This document shows, piece after piece, positions 36,167-44,501 of a stretch of 64,000 bases of DNA. The DNA lies in assembly GCF_019879105.1 (NCBI RefSeq), contig NZ_CP082249.1:2170001-2234000 (forward strand). The letters run 5' to 3'. The position numbers and the translations under genes were made by a program. This DNA is from Natrinema sp. SYSU A 869. GTDB taxonomy: Archaea > Halobacteriota > Halobacteria > Halobacteriales > Natrialbaceae. The notes beneath the pieces were generated by a model. The model was given only the letters and a program-made list of their open reading frames with translations, searched no databases and was not told the origin of the DNA. Every line of letters starts with the position of its first letter. Positions within the stretch are counted from its first letter, which is position 1.

Positions 36167-38116
36167 TTACGTAACGCCCCAGAAGAACGCGATGCCGAAG
36201 ACGGTCACGACGGAGAGCAGCAACTGGAGCGGTGCGCCGACCCGGACGAAGTCCATGAACTTGTAGCCGCCGGGGCCGTAGACGAATAGGTTCGTCTGGT
36301 AGCCGACGGGCGTCAGGAACGCGGTCGAGGCCGCGAACGTCACCGCGAGCACGAACGCGAAGGGGTTCGCGTTGATCTGCGCCGCGGTCTCGACGGCCAC
36401 TGGGAGCATCAACACGACGCTCGCGTTGTTCGAAATCACGCCCGTGATGAGCCCTGTCGCGAGATAGAACACCCACAATACGCCGATGATGGGGAGATAG
36501 GCACCGGTCGAGGCGACGAGTGAGCCCAGCAGATCCGCCCCGCCAGTCTGCTCTAAGGCGATTCCCAGCGGGATGATGCCGGCGAGCAAGAAGATCACGT
36601 CCCACTCGACGGCGTCATAGATCTCCGTCGGCTTGAGGACGCCCGTCGCGACCATCGCGACGACGCCAGCGAGCGCAGTCACGAGAATCGGTAGGGAGAG
36701 CGCGGACATTGCTTCGAACGCGCCAACGCCCGTCATACCGGCGAGGGCGGAGCCGACCGCCCCCCACGGCACGGCGACGAAGCCGACGACACCCGCCATG
36801 ATCGCCGCCGCGTGGGGAATCTTCTCGGTCCGGTAGTCCGGCTCCTCGGGCTCGTGTGCGACGATGAAGTCGTCGTTCTGCGAGAGCCGGTCGATGCTGT
36901 CCGGAGCCGCCTGGACCAACAGCGTGTCACCGACGCGGATTCGGCGCTCGTCCATGTGATCGCGGACCGTCTCCCCGCGGCTGCGGAACGCCAGCACGGT
37001 CGCGTCGTAGCGCTGGCGAAAGGTCGAGCTCTCGAGCGATTCGCCGACGAGAAAGGAGCCCCGTGGGACGACGACCTCGACCAGCGTTCGGTCGGGTACC
37101 TCGTCGGGCTCTAAGTCCTCGACCGTCTGCGGGTTGCCCGCGAGCGTGAGCGTTCCTCGATCGACGAATTGCTGGACGGTGTCGCGATCGGCGCGCAGCC
37201 GCAGCAGGTCTCCCTCTCGAATCGTTTTCTGACTGATCGGTTCGATGAACTCCTCGTCGTCGCGGACGACCTGGAGGATGTCGGCGTCGAACTCGACGTG
37301 GTCGATGGCCTCGGCGACGGTCGCGCCGACGATCGGCGAGTCTTCGTTAACGACGGCTTCGGTCAGATACTCCTCGATCGCGTACTCCTGGACGTAGTCC
37401 TCGTCGACGGGGACACGCTCGGGCAGCAGTCGGTGGCCGATGGTCATGAGATAGAGGCTGCCGACGAGGAGGACGATGATTCCAAGCTTGGTGAACTCGA
37501 ACATCGAGAACGGCTGGCCGAGCAGGCGCGCGGAGACGTCGCTCGCGAGGATGTTCGTCGAGGTGCCGATGAGCGTGAGCATCCCGCCGAACATCGAAGC
37601 GTAGGACAGCGGGATCAGGAGCTTCGACGGGGAGGTCTTCCCCTTGTGGGCGATGTCCGAGATGACGGGAACGAGGATGGCGACGACCGGCGTGTTGTTG
37701 ATAAAGCCGGAGATCGGACCGCTGACACCGATCGTCGCGAGCAGCTGTTTGTCGAGGTCGTCGCCGGCGAACGCGGACATCTTGCGACCGATGATCTGAA
37801 CGACTCCCGTCTGGCTGATCCCCGAACTGAGAATCAGCATTGCCAGCACAGTGATCGTCGCCGAATTGGAGAAGCCGGATGTCCCCTCCGCAGTCGATAT
37901 TTCGGTGAAGTTCGCCACGCCGTCGGCACCCAACACCATCAACAACACCATAATCAAGATGGCAGTGACGTCGATGGGCAGCAGTTCGGTGATGAAAAGC
38001 ACCAGCGCAATGGCGATGATTCCGAACACGACCAGCATCTGCGGAGTCACGGCAAGGCTACCGGAGTCGGCGGCCAGCGGCGTAGCCCCAATGTCTGAGA
38101 GGAAACATCCAGACAC
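36167..38116 (-). CDS. SLC13 family anion permease with two central TrkA-C domains
   Basis: This 649-residue protein has N- and C-terminal membrane halves, with signature NNTPVVAILVPVISDIAHKG in the first and GVISNNASVVLMLPVAVETA in the second. Between them (about 220-400) are two soluble TrkA-C-like domains (SPIVGATVAEAIDHVEFDAD and RTLVEVVVPRGSFLVGESLE). This is the bacterial and archaeal YfbS/CysP-like branch, which probably imports sulfate or related divalent anions with sodium. The GTG at 38116 gives MSGCFLSDIGATPLAADSGS; a later ATG (38038) is possible. Coupling to cysE elsewhere in the window is not shown. Confidence 0.85.
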   Translation of the reverse strand: MSGCFLSDIGATPLAADSGSLAVTPQMLVVFGIIAIALVLFITELLPIDVTAILIMVLLMVLGADGVANFTEISTAEGTSGFSNSATITVLAMLILSSGISQTGVVQIIGRKMSAFAGDDLDKQLLATIGVSGPISGFINNTPVVAILVPVISDIAHKGKTSPSKLLIPLSYASMFGGMLTLIGTSTNILASDVSARLLGQPFSMFEFTKLGIIVLLVGSLYLMTIGHRLLPERVPVDEDYVQEYAIEEYLTEAVVNEDSPIVGATVAEAIDHVEFDADILQVVRDDEEFIEPISQKTIREGDLLRLRADRDTVQQFVDRGTLTLAGNPQTVEDLEPDEVPDRTLVEVVVPRGSFLVGESLESSTFRQRYDATVLAFRSRGETVRDHMDERRIRVGDTLLVQAAPDSIDRLSQNDDFIVAHEPEEPDYRTEKIPHAAAIMAGVVGFVAVPWGAVGSALAGMTGVGAFEAMSALSLPILVTALAGVVAMVATGVLKPTEIYDAVEWDVIFLLAGIIPLGIALEQTGGADLLGSLVASTGAYLPIIGVLWVFYLATGLITGVISNNASVVLMLPVAVETAAQINANPFAFVLAVTFAASTAFLTPVGYQTNLFVYGPGGYKFMDFVRVGAPLQLLLSVVTVFGIAFFWGVT

Positions 38117-38215
38117 AGTTAACAGTACGAATATTCGGACCGTCCCGCTTGAAGGCCCCGGTTCGATACGAGTCCGCGACCCAGCACAGCGCCGCGTCGC
38201 CGATCGGCCGTCGAG

Positions 38216-38301
38216 CTATCGTAGCCACTAAAACGAGTGATACGCTGATTGCACAGCTGTCATGCGAGCAGGTGTGCAGTGACTGTCAGTGGCTACTATA
38301 G
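38216..38301. repeat. 86-bp MITE-like element, copy B
   Basis: The left end CTATCGTAGCCACTAAAAC and the complement of the right end CTATAGTAGCCACTGACAG form an imperfect terminal inverted repeat. The length equals copy A exactly. It lies between the start of the SLC13 gene and the end of the XPD-like helicase gene, where no other feature is seen. Confidence 0.7.
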
Positions 38302-38337
38302 CGGCCACTGCCGACGACTAAGGAAGACGGTCGGCTG

Positions 38338-40728
38338 CTACTCCGAGGACAGCCGGGATCCGAACCGCTCGAGACCGACATCGAGCATGTCGGGACTGAC
38401 GGGTTGGAACTCGCCGTCATCGGGCAGGTATGATCTGACCGAGTCCCAACTATCGCGGGCGTAGCGCTCGTCGAGCAGGACCCGAACGCCGACGTCCTCG
38501 GGACTGCGGATGACACGGCCGATTGCCTGCCGGGCCTTCCGGACTGCGGGAATGGTCAGCGCGTAGGTGAATCCGTCACCGAACTCGTCGTCGTAGGCCC
38601 GGCGCACGGCCTTCGTTCGGGGGCTCGAAGTGTTGACGATCGGAACGCCACAGACGACGGCCGCGGCGAGGCGATCGCCGCTGTAGTCGACGCCCTCGGT
38701 CAGCGTACCCCGAAGACTCGTAACGAGCACCTTCCCCTCGCCCGCGAAGAACTCGTCTTTGAGCGACTGGGTCGTCTCGTCGTCGCTCGCGGCGTCGAGC
38801 AGGACTGGCTTGTCGACCCGGTCCTCGAGCTGCCCGGCGACCCACTCGGCTTCGGCGTAACTGGGCATCCCGACGAGGACGTTACCGGAGAGGCAAGCGA
38901 CTTTCGCGATGGCGTTGGTGTAGGACCGCCGCGTCGGATTGTCTGCTCCCGGGCTGCCGCGATTATCGTAGGTGTACTTCGGTGCGGCGACGGCGAAACT
39001 CTCCCGGTTCTCCGCGGGGAAGTGGAGCCCGTACCGGCGCTCGACGACTGGTCGGTCTTCCTCGCGCGCGAGGTACTGGAGTCCCGTCACCTCGGTGAAC
39101 GCCTCCATCGGCTCGAGCGTCGCGCTCATCAGAATCCCGCCGCCGAAGTTGCCGAGCCGGTCGCCGATGGCGTCACTGGGGACACAGTTGTGCAGGGACA
39201 GCCGGGCGTTGTATGCCCGTCGCCACGAGTCCGCGGGTTCGGTATCGTCCCAGGTGCGCTCGAGTTCGATCTCCCGGAAGTAGTCGGTGTGGCCGCGGCG
39301 GTACCACTCGCCGAGGACGCGGCCGACGGCGGGCGCGGCGCGGGTCCGATCCTCGTCCTCTGCTTCGTTCAGTACTCGCTCGACAATCGCACCGACGGCT
39401 TCGGCGCGGACCCAGTCAGCATCGCCGTAGCCCGCCTCGCTCGCCCACTCACTGAGTTCGTCCTCGGCGGGCTCGCCCGGATTGCGGAGCGGGATCTCCT
39501 CATCATGGAGATCGTTCAGGTTCGACTGCCAGCCGCGATAGTTCCGGTCGAGATGGGCCGTGACCCGGCGATCGAGTTCCTCTCGGAGGTCCCGGACGAA
39601 CTCGAGGGTCCGATTGAGTTCCTCGTAGGAGATGTCGCTGTCCGCGAGTTCCCCGCGGACGAGGTCGGCATCGGCGGTCTTGGAACCGCCCTCGGCCTGC
39701 CGGCCCTCGCGCTCGAACTTGATCGGCTGGACGACCCGAGAGAGTTCGGTTTCGGCGTCCCGGAGCGTGGAGTCAGCGACGCCCTCGCTGACCAGATCGC
39801 GAACGCGTGGCTCGAGCATGTGGGCCTCGTCGCAGACGACGAACGTTGACTCGTCGAGTAGCGCGCCGGTGAAGGAGCCGACCGTCTGGGGGTCGAAGGC
39901 GTGGTAGTAGTTTCCCATCACGACCTCGACCTCGCCGAGGGCGGCCCCCATTACGGAGTGGGGACAGGTGCCGTGTTTCACCGAGCGGGCGACCAGTTCT
40001 TCTGGCGTGACCATTCCGGCGTCGGTAAAGTCGTAGGGAACCGCTTCCGCGGCCGATCCGTCCTCCTCGTCGTCCGGCAGGTCCTCTAAGTACTGCGCGT
40101 AGAACGGACAGTACTCGGTCTCGGCCCCCACGGGACCGCCATCGCCGTACTCGGGGAGATCAGGCGGATAGGGCGTCGGTTCGCCTGCAGTCCCGAGAAA
40201 CGTATTCTTCGACTGGCTGCCGCTGTCGGCCAGCCCGATCTGCTGGCTTCGGGCGCGGGCGGCCAGGTTTTTGGCCGTCGCGTCGCCGCCCTCACCGGTG
40301 AGGTCGCGAGTGCGATCCCGCAAGGTCTCGCACCGATCGTAGACGTTGCCGTCGTCAATCCCCGCCGCGTTCTCGCGGTTATACGGACAGACATCGGCCT
40401 TCCCGACGAGTGTGAGCCCCGAAATCGGGTCCCAGTCGGTCGGCAGGTTCTCGTTGATCGTCTCGAGGTCGGCCTCGAACTGGCGCAGTTGCTGTTTGAC
40501 GCTCGTGAGCACGAGCACGCGGTCGTAGTCGGTGTCCGGATCGCGCACAAGGTCGATCCCCGCGGTGAGCGCAATCATCGTCTTTCCGGTGCCACAGGCC
40601 CCTTCGATGACGGTATACCCGCCTTCCTGCCCGGTGTCGATGGCTGTCTCGATACCGTCGACTTGCGGCTCGTAGGGCTGGGTGTGGCCGAACACCGTCC
40701 GCCAATTCGTCATTCTCTCCGTACTCAT
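38338..40728 (-). CDS. XPD/Rad3-like ATP-dependent DNA helicase with Fe-S cysteines
   Basis: The 796-residue form starts MSTERMTNWRTVFGHTQPYE. It has Walker A GACGTGKT (43-50), DEAH (300-303), and four spaced cysteines (about 114, 133, 207, 255; in ADVCPYN, YDRCETL, EYCPFY and GTCPHSV) at the place of the XPD iron-sulfur cluster. The C-terminal motor half has GVDYSGDRLAAAVVCGVPIV and the motif VI region AIGRVIRSPEDVGVRVLLDE. XPD-like helicases unwind 5'-3' in repair or transcription-linked processes. An upstream ATG at 40806 is possible but unlike the family. Confidence 0.85.
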   Translation of the reverse strand: MSTERMTNWRTVFGHTQPYEPQVDGIETAIDTGQEGGYTVIEGACGTGKTMIALTAGIDLVRDPDTDYDRVLVLTSVKQQLRQFEADLETINENLPTDWDPISGLTLVGKADVCPYNRENAAGIDDGNVYDRCETLRDRTRDLTGEGGDATAKNLAARARSQQIGLADSGSQSKNTFLGTAGEPTPYPPDLPEYGDGGPVGAETEYCPFYAQYLEDLPDDEEDGSAAEAVPYDFTDAGMVTPEELVARSVKHGTCPHSVMGAALGEVEVVMGNYYHAFDPQTVGSFTGALLDESTFVVCDEAHMLEPRVRDLVSEGVADSTLRDAETELSRVVQPIKFEREGRQAEGGSKTADADLVRGELADSDISYEELNRTLEFVRDLREELDRRVTAHLDRNYRGWQSNLNDLHDEEIPLRNPGEPAEDELSEWASEAGYGDADWVRAEAVGAIVERVLNEAEDEDRTRAAPAVGRVLGEWYRRGHTDYFREIELERTWDDTEPADSWRRAYNARLSLHNCVPSDAIGDRLGNFGGGILMSATLEPMEAFTEVTGLQYLAREEDRPVVERRYGLHFPAENRESFAVAAPKYTYDNRGSPGADNPTRRSYTNAIAKVACLSGNVLVGMPSYAEAEWVAGQLEDRVDKPVLLDAASDDETTQSLKDEFFAGEGKVLVTSLRGTLTEGVDYSGDRLAAAVVCGVPIVNTSSPRTKAVRRAYDDEFGDGFTYALTIPAVRKARQAIGRVIRSPEDVGVRVLLDERYARDSWDSVRSYLPDDGEFQPVSPDMLDVGLERFGSRLSSE

Positions 40729-40992
40729 CGTCGGTCGTCCATAGCGTTGACGGACTGGATTGGCCGCGTCATGTGGGATAAATGTCGGGAACGGTTGCGG
40801 GACCAATCGAGTGACTCGAGCCGAAGTGCGCTTACAGAAACTATATTTTTCTACACAGTCTGGTTTACTGATTACTGTTCCCAGACAGTCCGGTTCAGTG
40901 TGGATAGCAATCCGTGTTCGTGCATTCGGATCGTCGTCTACCCGGTTGCTGCCAGCGTGACCCTTTAATTACCCGAGTCCCTACAGTCGCGT

Positions 40993-41229
40993 GTGAAGGT
41001 CCCCCAATCTCTGAAAGACGTCGACCGAGATGCAGTCGTCCGCACGTTCGAATACGACGACAGCAGCGTTATTGCGGTTGATTTCGGCACTTCGGCCGCT
41101 GACATTTCGGTCGATGTCGTCGGCTCGACTGCGATCATCCTCGCGGACAGCGAGCAGTTCGAGTTCGAACTGCCGCCCGAGGCGAGCGACGTCTCCGCGC
41201 GCCACGGCGTGCTCACGATCAAAGAGTAG
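40993..41229 (+). CDS. DUF7127-like small haloarchaeal protein
   Basis: The GTG at 40993 follows a TATA-like CTTTAATTA (40962-40970) by 23 bases, fitting a leaderless start. The 78 residues begin MKVPQSLKDVDRDAVVRTFE and end SDVSARHGVLTIKE. The last motif resembles the end of an HSP20/alpha-crystallin-like beta sandwich (GVLTI). The function is unknown; a small chaperone-like fold is possible. Confidence 0.68.
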   Translation: MKVPQSLKDVDRDAVVRTFEYDDSSVIAVDFGTSAADISVDVVGSTAIILADSEQFEFELPPEASDVSARHGVLTIKE

Positions 41230-41391
41230 CGCCGGACTCGAAGCAGCAACCGCGGCGACGAACGATCGGACCGGTTCAACCCCTGTTTTGGCGGTTTCGA
41301 GTGCGTTTACGACGCGGGTGAGACCGGTCCGGACCGGTCGGAGACTGACCGGAAGCGCAACGCCTTCCCCGGTCCGCCGACTACTCCGGCT

Positions 41392-41967
41392 ATGAGCGAT
41401 TCCATCGACGTCGAGCGCTGGCGCGACGAACTCGAGTCGAAACGCGCCGAGAAAGACGAGTTCTTCGCCGACCATCCCCAGTCACCGATCCCGCCCGAGG
41501 AACGGGACGACTTCGAGGGACTCGACTATTTCGAACCGGACCCGACCTACCGCGTGACTGCGACCGCGGCGGTCCACGACGACCCCGAGGTCGTCCTGAT
41601 GGACACCACCGCGGGCCAGGAGATGCGCTATCTCCGCGTCGTAACCCTTGAGTTCGAACTCAACCGTGAGGACGAGGACCTGCAGGACGGGACGTTCGAA
41701 CTCGCGGCCTACAAACAGGAGAGCCCGAACGAGCAGCCGCTGTTCGTGCCGTTCCGTGACAAGACGACAGGCCAGCAGACCTACCAAGGCGGTCGGTACA
41801 TGGAACTCGAGCCGGATCGAGATCTCGAGGACGGCGACGAACTCGTCGTGGACTTCAACCTCGCGTACTCGCCGTTCTGTGCCTACAGCGAGACCTTCGA
41901 CTGTCCGCTACCCCCGGAAGAGAACTGGCTCGAGGTGACGATTCCGGCCGGTGAGCGCTACGAATAG
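41392..41967 (+). CDS. DUF1684 domain protein
   Basis: This 191-residue protein begins MSDSIDVERWRDELESKRAE with EFFADHPQSPIPPEERDDFE. It has the DUF1684 core: LVPFRDKT-type motif (LFVPFRDKTTGQQTYQGGRY), YMELEPDRDLEDGDELVVDF and AYSPFCAYSETFDCPLPPEE ending NWLEVTIPAGER. These motifs are strongly conserved in bacteria and archaea, but no reaction is established. The CAYSETFDCPLPPxEN loop with two cysteines is the likely active or binding site. Confidence 0.85.
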   Translation: MSDSIDVERWRDELESKRAEKDEFFADHPQSPIPPEERDDFEGLDYFEPDPTYRVTATAAVHDDPEVVLMDTTAGQEMRYLRVVTLEFELNREDEDLQDGTFELAAYKQESPNEQPLFVPFRDKTTGQQTYQGGRYMELEPDRDLEDGDELVVDFNLAYSPFCAYSETFDCPLPPEENWLEVTIPAGERYE

Positions 41968-42176
41968 TCGGCCTCTCACATTTTCCGACGCAGTCAGTAT
42001 ATACCATAGAGTAGTCGCGTCCGTTGAAGCGATTAGGAGAGAAAGCGTGACTATCCTGATGATCGTACTTACACTTGAGTCGATACGATAGTCGAGCGAC
42101 AATCGGTCACCGATGAAAGAGGTGTGTTTCGACTCGAGATGTCGGCGGTCTGACGGCCTGTATCCCAGATATTTCG

Positions 42177-42203
42177 ATCTCGAGTGGAAACCAGGGGGTT
42201 TTC
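42177..42203 (+). other. ORB-like element (weaker)
   Basis: CTCGAGTGGAAACCAGGGGG and the following T-rich bases resemble the GAAAC-plus-G-run pattern of the origin ORBs. It lies in the 295-base gap between the DUF1684 gene and the methyltransferase, where no gene is supported. It is an imperfect match and may be chance. Confidence 0.3.
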
Positions 42204-42262
42204 GCTGACAGGTTGCTATCAGTGGATGACTACGGAGGAGAGGGTGAACGAATAGGGGAAAG

Positions 42263-42943
42263 TCAGGGAGCGACGCCGACGGTGAGCAGCGTCCCGAACT
42301 CGCGGTAGCGTTCGACCATGTTCTCGCGAGTGTCCCAGTCTTCCGTGGGGAACTCGGCCGCGTCGGGAATCGTGATCTCGCGATCGGGAATGGTGTCTTG
42401 CTCGGCGACGGCGAGTCCCGCGTCGCGGAAGGCCTCGCGGTACTGCTCGCGGTCCCAACGGGTCATCTCGATAGCGATGAACTCCTGCCACTCGTGGGAG
42501 TGGACGTTTTCCTCGTAGTAGTTCACCGCACAGTAGAAGGTGCCACCGGGACGGAGGACGCGGGCGACCTCCTCGAGCGTGTGATGGGGATCTGCCGCGT
42601 AATAGAAGGCTTCCATACTCCAGATGTGGTCGATCGAGTCATCGGCGAAAGGGAGGGCGTCGAAGTCACCGACGAGATAGCCGACGGCCGGGTCATCGGT
42701 GTACCCCGCTGCGTTGCGTGCCATTTCGGGCGAGCCGTCGAGTCCGTAGACCCGGCCGGCACCCTTGGTATCGCGGAGCGCGCGTCCGGCGTAGCCGCTC
42801 CCACAGCCGAGATCGAGGACGGTGTCGCCGGCTTCGATCGGTATCCGTGCGAGCGCATGCTTTGCAGTGTGCCAGTGGCGCTCCTCCATCCCCTTGTCCC
42901 GACCGCTCGCCGCCCAATCGTCGAACTCCTCGCGAACGCTCAT
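42263..42943 (-). CDS. Class I SAM-dependent methyltransferase
   Basis: The 226-residue form starts MSVREEFDDWAASGRDKGME. It has SAM motif I VLDLGCGSGYAGRAL (about 43-57), an acidic residue at the end of strand 2 (VYGLDGSPEM), motif IV-like HIWSMEAFYYAADPHHTLEE, and EVARVLRPGGTFYCAVNYYE. A TATA-like GTTTAGG (about 42968-42974) fits a leaderless start. The acceptor is unknown; the shape is of small-molecule UbiE/Coq5-like enzymes. A start at 43048 would add 35 residues unlike the family. Confidence 0.8.
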   Translation of the reverse strand: MSVREEFDDWAASGRDKGMEERHWHTAKHALARIPIEAGDTVLDLGCGSGYAGRALRDTKGAGRVYGLDGSPEMARNAAGYTDDPAVGYLVGDFDALPFADDSIDHIWSMEAFYYAADPHHTLEEVARVLRPGGTFYCAVNYYEENVHSHEWQEFIAIEMTRWDREQYREAFRDAGLAVAEQDTIPDREITIPDAAEFPTEDWDTRENMVERYREFGTLLTVGVAP

Positions 42944-43058
42944 ATGCGCAAGTTTGGGTGCCGTGGGCCTAAACGCGTTCGCATCGGCAGAGGAACGGGC
43001 TGTCCCATAAACGACTCCCCCTACCGTTCTCACTGCGATGAAAACCACCGATAGATTC

Positions 43059-43074
43059 TTTAGGCTGGCCTAAA
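43059..43074. promoter_or_regulatory. DtxR/IdeR-like palindrome
   Basis: TTTAGGC-TG-GCCTAAA is a perfect inverted repeat with 7-bp arms, the form of operators bound by DtxR/IdeR-type metal regulators. It lies about 115 bp upstream of the methyltransferase and 190 bp upstream of the 43263 gene, so its target is unclear. Confidence 0.45.
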
Positions 43075-43102
43075 ACATAGGAAGTGAAGGGTCGTCGGTG
43101 AC

Positions 43103-43128
43103 CGAAATCCGTGGGCATCCGGATTTCG
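43103..43128. other. Strong inverted repeat (9-bp arms) in an intergenic region
   Basis: CGAAATCCG and CGGATTTCG are perfect 9-bp arms separated by eight bases. They fall in the 319-base gap 42944-43262, where no gene is supported. It could be a terminator-like or regulatory hairpin, or part of an old insertion. Confidence 0.45.
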
Positions 43129-43262
43129 TTTCGACGCTCGGTGAGTTGCACTGTCCCAAACCTCGCCAGTTTTTCAGGCCCTTCCTCCGTTTCCGACGCT
43201 GACTCCCCGACGAGAGATACATCCGCACGCTTAAGGGCGTTCCCAAAGTTGTTCACGCCACT

Positions 43263-43841
43263 ATGGAGTATACGCTTGAGATAGACGGGACGCCGGAGAC
43301 GGTACCGGGCGGAACCGGTGTACTCCTCTTGCATCCGAGCACCGGCGAAACCGACCGCATCGACACCGATTTCCTTAAAACCGACACCGATAACTTCCTC
43401 GTCATCTCCACGCGAACCACCGCTCGCGAAGTTAGACAGAAACTCGAGCACTACGACGTCGACGAGGAGTGTGCTGAGATTCTGGATACGCTAAGCATCG
43501 AACGCGGCTACTCGCGGCGCTCTTCGGATACCGTCCACTACGTCGCCGCCCCCGACGATGTCGATGGCATCGTCGATCACATCGACGGCTTCCTCGACGA
43601 CCACGACGGCAAACTCCGCATCAGCTTCGACTCCGTAACCGAGCTCGCTTACTACGCTGGCGACGACCAGGCCCTCGAGGCGGTCAAACGAATCCTCGAA
43701 CTGCTCGAGGACCACGACGCAGTTGGTCTCTTCCACCTCTCGGAGGAGCCCCACGACGAGGCGCTCGTCGAAGAGTTCCGCGGGCTATTTGATGGGATCA
43801 TCGACCTCGACGAGGACGGCAGCGTCGACGCCGAGTTCTGA
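43263..43841 (+). CDS. Haloarchaeal DUF7090/HTR-like protein
   Basis: The 192-residue protein begins MEYTLEIDGTPETVPGGTGV. It has a RecA-like strand pattern without a Walker motif (LLLHPSTGETDRIDTDFL, NFLVISTRTTAREVRQKLEH, RISFDSVTELAYYAGDDQAL, AVGLFHLSEEPHDEALVEEF). It looks like the inactive KaiC/HTR-like proteins common in haloarchaea. A TATA-like CGCTTAAGG lies near 43231-43239. The function is unknown. Confidence 0.65.
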   Translation: MEYTLEIDGTPETVPGGTGVLLLHPSTGETDRIDTDFLKTDTDNFLVISTRTTAREVRQKLEHYDVDEECAEILDTLSIERGYSRRSSDTVHYVAAPDDVDGIVDHIDGFLDDHDGKLRISFDSVTELAYYAGDDQALEAVKRILELLEDHDAVGLFHLSEEPHDEALVEEFRGLFDGIIDLDEDGSVDAEF

Positions 43842-43947
43842 GCGGCAGCCAGCAGCACGATTTTCGGTTTTGCCACGGAGAACGCTAGGGGATATTCTAC
43901 AGAGCACCGCTAACGGGAACTACCGACAGTAGCGCGTGCTGATCGAC

Positions 43948-44043
43948 CGATGCGATGGCGCGTGCTGATCGACCGTATGCGGTGGCGCATGCTACCGATG
44001 CGATGGAACGTGCTGATCGACCGTATGCGGTGGCGCATGCTAC
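43948..44043 (+). repeat. 48-bp tandem repeat (two full units plus partial units)
   Basis: Two 48-bp units, CGATGCGATGGCGCGTGCTG... and CGATGCGATGGAACGTGCTG..., run 43948-43995 and 43996-44043. A third partial unit from 44044 leads into the dispersed repeat copy 3, and a fragment precedes at 43932-43947. Each unit contains two versions of the family 1 head (TGCGRTGGCGCRTGCT). The stretch 43842-44501 holds only these repeats. Confidence 0.75.
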
Positions 44044-44044
44044 C

Positions 44045-44334
44045 GATGCGATGGAACGTGCTGATCGACAGTGAGCCACAAGGAGGCACGAACGAAGTGA
44101 AGGCCGACGGAAACGAGCGGTGACCGCAGGGAACTGCGAGCCGATGGCGAACTATCGTTCGAACACACGCGAGGTCTTCGCGAACTCGGTGAGCGAAGGT
44201 TTGGAAGGCGCAAAGCGTCTTCCAGTGGATAAGTGAGCGCCGAGAGGGGTGAACAACGTGACCCCCTCGAGTAGCGAACGAATCGGCTGGGTAGACGTGG
44301 AAATCCCCCAGTGACAGCCCGAGCAGGACGCTTA
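44045..44334 (+). repeat. Dispersed hairpin-rich repeat, family 1, copy 3
   Basis: It ends GAGCAGGACGCTT like copy 1. It shares GAGCGGTGACCGCAGGGAAC, TGCGAGCCGATGGCGAACT, AACGAATCGGCTGGG and AGTGGATAAG with other copies. The stem before AGTGGATAAG is GGAAGGCGC-AAA-GCGTCTTCC, a different sequence from the TGTCAGAG/CTCTGACA stem of copy 1 at the same place. No reading frame is supported. Confidence 0.75.
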
Positions 44335-44501
44335 CCGTTTTTCTTCATGCAATCTACGACGCACGAACACCGAGTCAAGTGACGGAGATTCGAGGCCACT
44401 GAAATTCAAAGTCACGGCGACTCGAGCCAAAGTCACTCGTGTCGTCCCGAACACTGTCACGGGACTACGTAACGCCAGCCGAAACAATGGGGCGACGTCG
44501 C

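Noticed and set aside
37169-38098. 309-codon frame antisense to the SLC13 permease
   Set aside because: It is a shadow of a well-supported gene with Asp/Glu/Gln-rich sequence and no start signal.
42986-43160. CTGTCCCATAAAC and CTGTCCCAAACC considered as insertion-sequence ends
   Set aside because: They are in the same orientation, not inverted, and no transposase remnant lies between them. The evidence is too weak.
43099-43203. 34-codon GTG-started frame overlapping the hairpin at 43103
   Set aside because: It ends in an Arg/Phe-rich stretch, has no promoter spacing and is interrupted by the perfect inverted repeat, which explains the sequence better.
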